In this document: positions 1-6,457 of the stretch, piece by piece
Layout: every line of letters starts with the position of its first letter
Numbering within the stretch: position 1 is the stretch's first letter
Source: Erysipelotrichaceae bacterium UBA6182
GTDB lineage: Bacteria; Bacillota_I; Bacilli_A; Erysipelotrichales; Erysipelotrichaceae
DNA length: 10,485 nt
Reading direction: 5' to 3'
NCBI GenBank assembly: GCA_002422065.1
Contig: DITO01000025.1
Location: 1 to 10,485, forward strand
The notes under the pieces: generated by a model
Databases searched by the model: none
What the model was told of the DNA's origin: nothing
Seen by the model: the letters and a program-made list of their open reading frames with translations, nothing else
Made by a program: the position numbers and the translations under genes

Positions 1-3
1 CAC

Positions 4-31
4 AAAAAAATTCAGTGCTTTTACACTGAAT
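4..31 (-). terminator. Intrinsic terminator overlapping the UPF0316 stop codon
   Basis: On the minus strand a perfect 8-bp stem (ATTCAGTG pairing with CACTGAAT, plus-strand arms 24-31 and 10-17) encloses a 6-nt loop and runs into seven consecutive U (plus-strand A at 4-10, the last one inside the stem). This is a textbook Rho-independent terminator. The upstream arm is coding sequence for the last residues (Asp-Ser-Val), and the TAA stop at 21-23 falls in the loop. Confidence 0.9.
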
Positions 32-656
32 CTTCTTTCGGTTTTACAAGTTCTTTAACTTCTCCTACCACAGATCTAAATAATTTCTTTAGTCCTTTAA
101 TGTTTTCATTATTTAAATCAAATCGAGATGGACCTTTAGCGCTTTGCTTCTTCATTAGCTGTTCAATGAACCCCCCTTTGAAACGTGTAGGTTCATAAGA
201 GATAATGAATGCATTCGGTTCATACGATTCAATAATATCAAACAGTTCTTTCTCACGAGAACGTTTTGCTAAGATATCGAGCATATAACGAGGACCTTGT
301 TTACCATCCCCCTTAAACACTGTAACACCAAATCCTTGGGAGCGTAAAAAGGCAATTAGGATATTATTCTCTGATTTTATATTAACTTGAACTGAGCGAA
401 ATCCAATCGCAATACGATTCTCAATCGCAATACCAACGATAAGGCCTAAGGAAAAACCTAAAGCATAAACAACCATCGCTAAGGTTGATTGATCACCTGA
501 AAGGACTAATGCTAAACCAAATACATAGATGATTGCTTCAAGGAAGCCAAAGAAGGCAGTTAGTAACGTTAGTTTTTTAACCATACAAATAGTTCTAAGT
601 GCAAGCATTGGCACATAACATAACTGAAGAATTAAGATTAAAAGTATATGAGTCAT
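21..656 (-). CDS. UPF0316 family membrane protein (YebE-like, DUF5698 + DUF2179)
   Basis: This 211-residue protein has no established function. It resembles the UPF0316 family, typified by Bacillus subtilis YebE. Three hydrophobic segments are visible at about residues 2-21, 31-53 and 58-79, forming a small N-terminal membrane domain. A soluble domain follows at about 85-165 and matches the DUF2179 pattern, including the family-like stretches YALGFSLGLIVG (64-75) and AFIISYEPTRFKGGF (149-163). A basic, probably helical tail runs from about 166 to 211 and looks longer than in YebE. The ATG at 654-656 is preceded by AGGAG (663-667) at 6-nt spacing, which supports the start. The gene lies 168 bp downstream of purB on the same strand and has its own terminator, so it may be a separate unit or receive readthrough. 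Family assignment is from remembered similarity; any role in purine or nucleotide physiology is inference. Confidence 0.85.
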   Translation of the reverse strand: MTHILLILILQLCYVPMLALRTICMVKKLTLLTAFFGFLEAIIYVFGLALVLSGDQSTLAMVVYALGFSLGLIVGIAIENRIAIGFRSVQVNIKSENNILIAFLRSQGFGVTVFKGDGKQGPRYMLDILAKRSREKELFDIIESYEPNAFIISYEPTRFKGGFIEQLMKKQSAKGPSRFDLNNENIKGLKKLFRSVVGEVKELVKPKEDSV

Positions 657-700
657 GGTGCTCTCCTAACGATGTCTTTACCACTGTAACAAATTCCCCT

Positions 701-728
701 AACATAATCAAATATGTATTCACTTCAA
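701..728 (-). promoter_or_regulatory. Weak candidate sigma-A promoter for the UPF0316 gene
   Basis: On the minus strand TTGAAG (723-728) and TATGTT (701-706) are separated by 16 nt and lie about 45 nt upstream of the UPF0316 start. An alternative pair, TTGATT (737-742) and TACATA (713-718) with an 18-nt spacer, overlaps it. Both are poor matches in A+T-rich DNA, so this is only a suggestion that the gene has its own promoter downstream of the pur-operon hairpin. Confidence 0.25.
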
Positions 729-747
729 ATGTACCAAATCAACTTAA

Positions 748-774
748 ATCAATCACCCATTATAGGTGATTGAT
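748..774 (-). terminator. Probable pur operon terminator hairpin
   Basis: A perfect 10-bp inverted repeat (ATCAATCACC at 748-757, GGTGATTGAT at 765-774) with a 7-nt loop lies about 50 nt downstream of the purB stop. On the minus strand the stem is followed by TTTAAGTTGATTT, which is U-rich but interrupted, so termination may be partial. In the other direction it is followed by CATACTTC, which fits a terminator less well. Position after the last pur gene supports the call; the weak U tract lowers confidence. Confidence 0.6.
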
Positions 775-824
775 CATACTTCATTGGATGTTCGTTATAT
801 TGGTGGTTATTAAACCAAATTATC

Positions 825-2108
825 TTACAGTAACCCAACTCGCTTAAATATCTCATCCACATACACTAAATGAAACTGTAAACTAAAAGCTTCTTCAATC
901 TCTTCGATTGATAGTATTTCATTATCAATGCAAAGTTGTTTAAAACTTAAATGGTTTTGCCAGGAAGTCATTGCTAGAGGTTGAACTTTATCATACGCAG
1001 CTTCACGTGTCCAATCATGACGCTCAATAAGCAGTGTCATTACACGTTGTGCAAACAATGCTCCTTGTGTTAAATCAATGTTTTGAAGCATCTTATCTTC
1101 AAAGACGACAAGATTACTTAGAACATTCTTAGTTCGAGTAAGCATGTAATCTAAAAGCATGGTTGCATCAGGAAACATAATTCGCTCAGCACTACTATGA
1201 GAAATATCACGCTCATGCCATAGAGCTATGTTTTCATAAGCACTTATCATGTAGCCTCTCATTATACGAGCACACCCAGCTAAGTTTTCACTTGAAATTG
1301 GATTGCGCTTATGAGGCATTGCTGATGAACCTTTTTGTCCTTTAGAAAATCCTTCCTCCACTTCACGAACTTCCGTTCTTTGAAGATGGCGAATCTCTAA
1401 TCCAATCTTCTCACACGTTGAAGCAATCAAAGCAAGCACTGACATGTAATCCGCATGAATATCTCGTTGTAAGACTTGAGTGGACATATTCGAAGAACCA
1501 ATTCCAAGTTGTTCACACACAAAGTCTTGAAGTCGTGGCGAAGTATTTGCAAAGGTGCCTACTGCTCCACTAATCTTACCAACTTCGATTGCTTTAGATA
1601 CATGTTCAAAACGCTGTTCATGACGATTTAACTCATCAAACCAAAGAGCAAACTTTAACCCAAAACTTGTGATATCCGCGTGTACACCATGAGTACGCCC
1701 AACACAAGGAGTATTCTTATATTGAATCGCTAACTGTCCACATACAATTTTGAGTGCTTGTAAATCCTCTTTTAGAATACTATTAACTTCTTTAAATACA
1801 ACACCCAATGCAGTATCCACCACATCAGTACTAGTTAGACCATAATGAATCCATCGAGATTCTTCACCTAAGGATTCGCTCACTGCTCGTGTAAAAGCCA
1901 CCACATCATGGCGAGTAATTGCTTCTAACTCAAGAATACGATCGACATTGAACGTAGCTTTCTTAAGCTTTTGTTGTTCTTCAAGGGTAATCTTACCTTC
2001 ACCCACATAATAATCAACCACCGCAAGTTCTACTTTAAGCCATGAATCAAAGCGAGCTTGTTCACTCCATAATGCTCTCATGATAGGTCTTGAATAACGA
2101 TCAATCAT
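825..2108 (-). CDS. purB: Adenylosuccinate lyase
   Basis: Cytosolic enzyme of the fumarase/aspartase superfamily that removes fumarate from SAICAR to give AICAR and from adenylosuccinate to give AMP, so it serves both IMP synthesis and the AMP branch. The 427-residue length is normal. Visible motifs are the start MIDRYSRP, TRHDVVAF (65-72), HYGLTSTDVVDT (88-99), GRTHGVHAD (137-145, with the catalytic-type His140) and the superfamily signature SSAMPHKRNP (261-270) on the mobile catalytic loop. The ATG overlaps the end of purD by 8 nt and has AAGGAG at 2116-2121, spaced 7 nt, inside purD. It is the last gene of the operon; the hairpin at 748-774 follows. In B. subtilis purB lies near the front of the operon, so this distal position differs. 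No active-site damage is seen. Confidence 0.97.
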   Translation of the reverse strand: MIDRYSRPIMRALWSEQARFDSWLKVELAVVDYYVGEGKITLEEQQKLKKATFNVDRILELEAITRHDVVAFTRAVSESLGEESRWIHYGLTSTDVVDTALGVVFKEVNSILKEDLQALKIVCGQLAIQYKNTPCVGRTHGVHADITSFGLKFALWFDELNRHEQRFEHVSKAIEVGKISGAVGTFANTSPRLQDFVCEQLGIGSSNMSTQVLQRDIHADYMSVLALIASTCEKIGLEIRHLQRTEVREVEEGFSKGQKGSSAMPHKRNPISSENLAGCARIMRGYMISAYENIALWHERDISHSSAERIMFPDATMLLDYMLTRTKNVLSNLVVFEDKMLQNIDLTQGALFAQRVMTLLIERHDWTREAAYDKVQPLAMTSWQNHLSFKQLCIDNEILSIEEIEEAFSLQFHLVYVDEIFKRVGLL

Positions 2109-3348
2109 ACACTTTCTCCTTCACTAACCCAATGTCTGAGCGGTAGAACAAATGCTCACATTGAATATGCTTAATTTGATTATAGACACTATTACGAGCT
2201 TTGTCTAAAGTTTCAGCCTTATCCATCACAAATAACACTCTTCCCCCTTGTGTAATGAAGCCTTGATCATACCCCGTCCCCATATGACATACTTCACACT
2301 CAACTGCATCAAGTCCTAGAATTGGGTGATGAGTAGTATACTTCTCTGGATAACCCTTGGATGCTAAAACAACACCCAAAGCAAATGATGAATCAAATTC
2401 TAATTCACATTGTTCTTTATTGAGAACATTATCAATGACTTGATCAATCGGTGTGATTAGTCTTGAACATAACACTTCAGTTTCAGGATCACCAAAACGA
2501 ACATTAAATTCAATCGTCTTAACACCTTCTTTTGTTAACATCATTCCCCCATACAATATTCCTTTAAATGGAATACCTTCACTTACCATGGCATTTGCCA
2601 TCGGTTTCATTATCTTTTCAATGGCTTCATCAATCGCCCATTGTGGAATTGAAGGTACTGGAGAATATGCTCCCATACCTCCTGTGTTTGGTCCTTGATC
2701 ATGATCATAGGCTCTTTTATAATCCTTCGCTACATCACAAGGAACAACGATATCTTCAAACACAAAAGCCATGAGCGAAAATTCTTCTCCTTCAAGAAAC
2801 TCTTCCAACACAATATGATTAACATCAGGATGATTAAACATGGTATGAAGTGCTTCTTTTGCTTCTTCATTACTCATCGCAACCACAACACCTTTACCTG
2901 CCATCAAACCATCCGCTTTAATAACGATGGGTGCAGGATGACTTAATAAAGCATCTAAACCTTCATCAAAAGAAGTAACATCGACATAGTTTGCGGTAGG
3001 AATTTGATATTTCTTCATGATTGATTTCGCAAAGGATTTACTTGATTCAATGCGAGCAGAGGCTGCTCTTGGCCCAAACACATGAATATGTTCTGCTTCT
3101 AAAGCATCCACCACTCCAGCAGAAAGTGGAGCTTCTGGACCTACAAAAACTAAATCAACACTATGATTCTTAATCCAAGTAATTAAAGATTTGAAATCCA
3201 TGATATCTAGATCAACACATGTAGCTACATCTTTCATACCAGGATTTCCTGGAGCTACAAAAACATGACTCACTGTGGGGCTTTTCTTAAAGCATCGTGC
3301 TAACGCATGTTCACGGCCACCTTGGCCAAGGATGAGTACTTGTTTCAT
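2101..3348 (-). CDS. purD: Phosphoribosylamine-glycine ligase (GAR synthetase)
   Basis: ATP-grasp ligase joining phosphoribosylamine and glycine to make GAR, the second step of the pathway. It is 415 residues long, in the usual range. The N-terminal domain opens with the typical GQGGREHALA (8-17) and has GPEAPLSAGVVDAL (70-83). The ATP-grasp region shows IKADGLMAGKGVVVA (143-157), EEFLEGEEFSLMAF (182-195) and DHDQGPNTGGMGAYSP (215-230). The metal and substrate segment EFNVRFGDPETEVL (280-293) is intact. The start is fixed by the family N-terminus: ATG at 3346-3348 forms an ATGA overlap with the purH stop. Unlike its neighbours it has no recognisable Shine-Dalgarno site; the upstream minus-strand sequence is TTTTAAACACGG. 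Translation is therefore probably coupled to purH, an inference. It overlaps purB by 8 nt. Confidence 0.97.
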   Translation of the reverse strand: MKQVLILGQGGREHALARCFKKSPTVSHVFVAPGNPGMKDVATCVDLDIMDFKSLITWIKNHSVDLVFVGPEAPLSAGVVDALEAEHIHVFGPRAASARIESSKSFAKSIMKKYQIPTANYVDVTSFDEGLDALLSHPAPIVIKADGLMAGKGVVVAMSNEEAKEALHTMFNHPDVNHIVLEEFLEGEEFSLMAFVFEDIVVPCDVAKDYKRAYDHDQGPNTGGMGAYSPVPSIPQWAIDEAIEKIMKPMANAMVSEGIPFKGILYGGMMLTKEGVKTIEFNVRFGDPETEVLCSRLITPIDQVIDNVLNKEQCELEFDSSFALGVVLASKGYPEKYTTHHPILGLDAVECEVCHMGTGYDQGFITQGGRVLFVMDKAETLDKARNSVYNQIKHIQCEHLFYRSDIGLVKEKVYD

Positions 3349-4868
3349 CCGTGTTTAAAATGGCGAATATGAGTAAATACCATCGCAATTCCTTCTTTTT
3401 TACATACTTCAATGGATAATTGATCTTTAATCGATCCTCCAGGTTGAATAATAGTTTTAATACCATACGATGCAGCAAGTTCTACTGTATCTGGCATTGG
3501 AAAGAAAGCATCTGAAGCAAGTACCGCTCCTGCTGCATAGGATTGAGCTTGTTCAAGTGCAATCTTAGCTGCCCCTACACGATTACTTTGTCCACCACCT
3601 ACACCCAATGTCTGACCATCTTTTGCGACCACAATTGCATTACTCTTCAAATGTTTACACACTTTCATAGCAAATACACAGTCATTCCATGTTGATTGAT
3701 CAAGTTGACCACTGACGACAGTACAATCTTCACGATTAAGTTGTGCATCATCCACACTTTGTACAAGTAAGCCACCCGCAACACGTGTGGAAGTCATCTT
3801 ATATGGTTTTTCAAAATGTTCATGAGTAATTAAAACACGAACATTAGGTTTCTTCGCTAATAGTTCTAACGCTTCTTGAGTAAACGAAGGTGCACATACT
3901 ACTTCTAGAAACAAATCAATCAAATCTTGAGCAACTTTTTGATTCACTTCACGATTAAAGACAACAATACCTCCAAAAATACTTACTTTATCAGCTTCAT
4001 ATGCTTTAATCCAAGCTTGTTCAATAGTGTGGGCAATCCCCACTCCACAAGGATTAGTGTGCTTCACAGCAACACAACATGGTTCTTCAAACTCACTAAG
4101 AAGTGATAAAGCAGCATTGGCATCTTGGATATTATTAAAAGACAAGACTTTCCCTTGAAGTTGAGTAGCATTCGCAATTGAATGAGGTTCACTTAGGATT
4201 GTTTTATAGAATGCTGCTTTTTGATGTGGATTTTCTCCATAACGACAATCCATCACTTTCGTGTAGGTTTGTGTTAGTGTTGCTGGGAAATCTTCATCAT
4301 TTAAAACACTCGCGATAAGAGCATCATACGATGCTGTTGTTTGAAAGACTTTGTTGGCTAGTTTTCTTTTAAAACTAAGTGAAGGCCCTTCACTGTTTGA
4401 GCATTCACTGATCAGTTCATCATAATCATTCACATCACAGACAACACACACATCATGATAGTTCTTAGCTGCTGATCTTAGCATTGTAGGTCCACCAATA
4501 TCAATGTTCTCAATGATTTCTTCAAAAGAAACATTCTCTTTTTTGATGGTAGCTTCAAAAGGATAGAGATTAACAATAACCACATCAATCGGTTGAATGT
4601 GATGTTCTAAAAGTTTATTCATGTGTTCAAGATTATCTCTTTGCGCAAGAATACCTCCATGAATCATAGGATGTAGAGTTTTAACACGTCCATCCAACAT
4701 TTCAGGAAAATGAGTAACTTCTTCAATGGATGTTACTCTAATCCCTGCGTCTTGTAGTGCACTAAAAGTGCCTCCTGTTGAGATAATCTCATAACCAAGA
4801 CTAACTAATGACTTCGCACAAGGAATGATGTTTGATTTGTTACTGACACTAATGAGCGCTCTTTTCAT
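3345..4868 (-). CDS. purH: Bifunctional AICAR formyltransferase / IMP cyclohydrolase
   Basis: Catalyses the last two steps to IMP: formylation of AICAR with 10-formyl-tetrahydrofolate, then ring closure. The 507-residue length is typical of the two-domain protein. The N-terminal MGS-like cyclohydrolase domain (about 1-190) shows ISTGGTFSAL (29-38), DGRVKTLHPMIHGG (59-72), VNLYPFEATI (99-108) and IDIGGPTMLRSAAKN (122-136). The C-terminal formyltransferase domain (about 200-507) shows CRYGENPHQKAAFY (208-221), AVKHTNPCGVG (267-277, containing the Lys-His pair linked to catalysis), SIFGGIVVFNREV (296-308) and a GGGQSNRVGAAK stretch near the C-terminus. The ATG overlaps the purN end by 20 nt and has a strong GGAGG at 4875-4879 with 6-nt spacing. 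Its TGA stop overlaps the purD start. Confidence 0.98.
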   Translation of the reverse strand: MKRALISVSNKSNIIPCAKSLVSLGYEIISTGGTFSALQDAGIRVTSIEEVTHFPEMLDGRVKTLHPMIHGGILAQRDNLEHMNKLLEHHIQPIDVVIVNLYPFEATIKKENVSFEEIIENIDIGGPTMLRSAAKNYHDVCVVCDVNDYDELISECSNSEGPSLSFKRKLANKVFQTTASYDALIASVLNDEDFPATLTQTYTKVMDCRYGENPHQKAAFYKTILSEPHSIANATQLQGKVLSFNNIQDANAALSLLSEFEEPCCVAVKHTNPCGVGIAHTIEQAWIKAYEADKVSIFGGIVVFNREVNQKVAQDLIDLFLEVVCAPSFTQEALELLAKKPNVRVLITHEHFEKPYKMTSTRVAGGLLVQSVDDAQLNREDCTVVSGQLDQSTWNDCVFAMKVCKHLKSNAIVVAKDGQTLGVGGGQSNRVGAAKIALEQAQSYAAGAVLASDAFFPMPDTVELAASYGIKTIIQPGGSIKDQLSIEVCKKEGIAMVFTHIRHFKHG

Positions 4869-5433
4869 GGTCTTCCTCCAATAATTTTTGTATCACTTGA
4901 ACATAAGTTTCTTGTTCAAGTTTACTTATTTTTTGCTTAATAATTTCGACATTGATTTCTTCTACACTAAACTTGCGTTGTGCAATAATCTCGCCCGTAT
5001 CCATGCCTTCATCCACATAGTGGATTGTAATTCCATATTCTTTTTCATGATGAGCAATGGCTTGTTCAATCGCATGAAGACCTTTATATTTAGGTAGTAA
5101 TGAAGGATGAATATTAAGAATACGAGAAGGATAAGCATGAACAATAAAAGGAGATAACAAACGCATATATCCTGCTAAGATAAGATAATCTGCATTCCAA
5201 GTTTGGCATTGTTCTAGTATTGCTTTATCCATCGCTTCTTTTGAAGCATAATCAGTTCTTGTAATTACTTTTACAGGAACATGATGCAACTGTGCACGAT
5301 TAATAACATAGGCTTGAGGTTGATCACAGATTAATCCTACCACATGAGCCTTTAAATGTCCTTGCTCACTCGCCTCAATAATAGATTGAAAGTTAGAACC
5401 ATATCCCGAGGCAAACACAACCATGTTTTTCAC
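4849..5433 (-). CDS. purN: Phosphoribosylglycinamide formyltransferase (folate-dependent GAR transformylase)
   Basis: Transfers the formyl group of 10-formyl-tetrahydrofolate to GAR, giving FGAR, the third pathway step. From a GTG start at 5431-5433 the protein is 194 residues, matching the family. The phosphate loop FASGYGSNFQ (7-16) lies at the N-terminus as expected. NIHPSLLP (107-114) supplies the Asn and His of the active site, and DEGMDTG (141-147) the conserved Asp segment. A longer in-frame reading back to an ATG at 5568 would add 45 Cys/Arg/Ser-rich residues unlike any PurN; it is purM read in another frame, so I reject it. The GTG forms a GTGA overlap with the purM stop, suggesting coupling, and AGGAG lies 10 nt upstream. 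The 3' end overlaps purH by 20 nt and the stop is TAG. Confidence 0.95.
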   Translation of the reverse strand: MKNMVVFASGYGSNFQSIIEASEQGHLKAHVVGLICDQPQAYVINRAQLHHVPVKVITRTDYASKEAMDKAILEQCQTWNADYLILAGYMRLLSPFIVHAYPSRILNIHPSLLPKYKGLHAIEQAIAHHEKEYGITIHYVDEGMDTGEIIAQRKFSVEEINVEIIKQKISKLEQETYVQVIQKLLEEDHEKSAH

Positions 5434-6449
5434 AGGAAGTGAACTCCTATTTGATTTGACACTTTTCCTATCACATACGCTTCTTCTTGTACTTCTTGAA
5501 GATGTTCTAAAACTTGATTTACATGTTCTGGTTTCACCACAAGCATCATACCAATCCCCATGTTCCAAACTTCATAAAGCTCTAATCGATCAATTTGTGA
5601 GTATTCTTCAAGTGTTTTAAAGATTGAAGGTATTGGCCATGATCCTTCATTGATGATCATCCCTTGTGTGTCTTGAAGACATCGTGGTGCATTCTCAATG
5701 AAACCTCCTCCTGTAATGTGAGCTATCCCTTGTACAAGTTGCTTTTCAATAAGTGGATAAACAGATTTCACATAAATCTTAGTTGGTGTGAGTAAGGTTT
5801 CTAAGAGTGTTGTGTTTTCATAAGGAAGATTAGGATCTAGATTATGATCTTTAAAACATATCTTACGTGCAAGACTATACCCATTAGAATGTAATCCTGA
5901 GCTTGCTAAACCAATGACGATATCATCAACACTTACATTACTTGGATCTAGAAGTTGACTCTTCTCTGCTACTCCAACACAAAATCCAGCAATATCATAC
6001 TCATCTTCATGATACATATCTGGCATTTCAGCTGTTTCACCTCCAATGAGAGCACATCCTGCTTGGACACATCCATCAGCCACTCCTTTAACAATCATTT
6101 CAACTACTTCAGGTTTGTTCTTTCCTAACGCTAAATAATCAAGAAAGAATAATGGTTTAGCACCTTGGGCTAAAACATCATTCACACACATAGCCACCAC
6201 ATCAACCCCGATTGTATCATGACGATGTGCCATAAAAGCAAGTTTCAGTTTAGTCCCTACCCCATCGGTTCCACTCACAAGAATTGGATGTTTCATATTT
6301 AACTCACCCAAATCAAAACATGCGCCAAAAGAACCTAATCCATGCATCATACCTTTAACTCGTGTTCGCTCAATGTGTGATGTAATCCGCTTTACCGATT
6401 CATACCCAGCATGAATATTAACACCAGATTGTTGATACGCTTGACTCAT
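5430..6449 (-). CDS. purM: Phosphoribosylformylglycinamidine cyclo-ligase (AIR synthetase)
   Basis: ATP-dependent closure of FGAM to AIR, the fifth step; the enzyme is normally a cytosolic homodimer of the PurM/SelD superfamily. The 339-residue length is typical. Recognisable blocks are YQQSGVNIHAGYESV (5-19), the nucleotide-binding SGTDGVGTKLKLAF (59-72), VAMCVNDVLAQGAKPLFFLDY (85-105, shown here in part as CVNDVLAQGAKPLFF) and CALIGGETAEMPDMY (132-146). A Gly-rich ITGGGF motif occurs further on. EMPDMY has Asp where many homologues have Gly, probably a neutral difference. This is the only junction with a gap: 8 nt separate it from purF, and GAGG (6456-6459) overlaps the purF TGA stop, 6 nt before the ATG. 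It shares a 4-nt GTGA overlap with purN. Confidence 0.97.
   Translation of the reverse strand: MSQAYQQSGVNIHAGYESVKRITSHIERTRVKGMMHGLGSFGACFDLGELNMKHPILVSGTDGVGTKLKLAFMAHRHDTIGVDVVAMCVNDVLAQGAKPLFFLDYLALGKNKPEVVEMIVKGVADGCVQAGCALIGGETAEMPDMYHEDEYDIAGFCVGVAEKSQLLDPSNVSVDDIVIGLASSGLHSNGYSLARKICFKDHNLDPNLPYENTTLLETLLTPTKIYVKSVYPLIEKQLVQGIAHITGGGFIENAPRCLQDTQGMIINEGSWPIPSIFKTLEEYSQIDRLELYEVWNMGIGMMLVVKPEHVNQVLEHLQEVQEEAYVIGKVSNQIGVHFL
5444..5448 (-). promoter_or_regulatory. Ribosome binding site that decides the purN start
   Basis: AGGAG on the minus strand, inside the 3' end of purM, lies 10 nt before the GTG at 5431-5433 and 19 nt before the ATG at 5422-5424. The spacing favours GTG (protein starting Met-Lys-Asn-Met) over the ATG three codons later, in line with the GTGA overlap with the purM stop. 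Confidence 0.7.
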
Positions 6450-6457
6450 AATTTTCC

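Noticed and set aside
800..818. Short inverted repeat TTGGT/ACCAA just after the purB stop
   Set aside because: It has a 5-bp stem, a 9-nt loop and no U tract; the 10-bp hairpin at 748-774 is a far better terminator candidate.
657..824. Riboswitch, PurR box or small RNA in the only intergenic gap
   Set aside because: Beyond the hairpin and a weak promoter-like pair I see no purine-riboswitch core or paired PurR-box pattern; such control would be expected upstream of the first pur gene, outside the window.
2453..2946. Three plus-strand open frames opposite purD
   Set aside because: They lie wholly within a well-supported purD, show no domain-like composition, and have no convincing upstream signals. 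They are antisense shadows.
5398..5413. Tyr in the PurN phosphate loop (GYGSNFQ) as a possible active-site defect
   Set aside because: That position varies among PurN proteins (Asn in the E. coli enzyme, as I recall), and the surrounding Gly, Ser and Asn are kept.
4888..5620. Small open frames overlapping purN and purM (plus strand 4888-5097 and 5423-5620; minus strand 4962-5144)
   Set aside because: They are alternate-frame readings of purN/purM coding sequence with low-complexity Phe/Ile/Leu-rich translations, and nothing supports expression.
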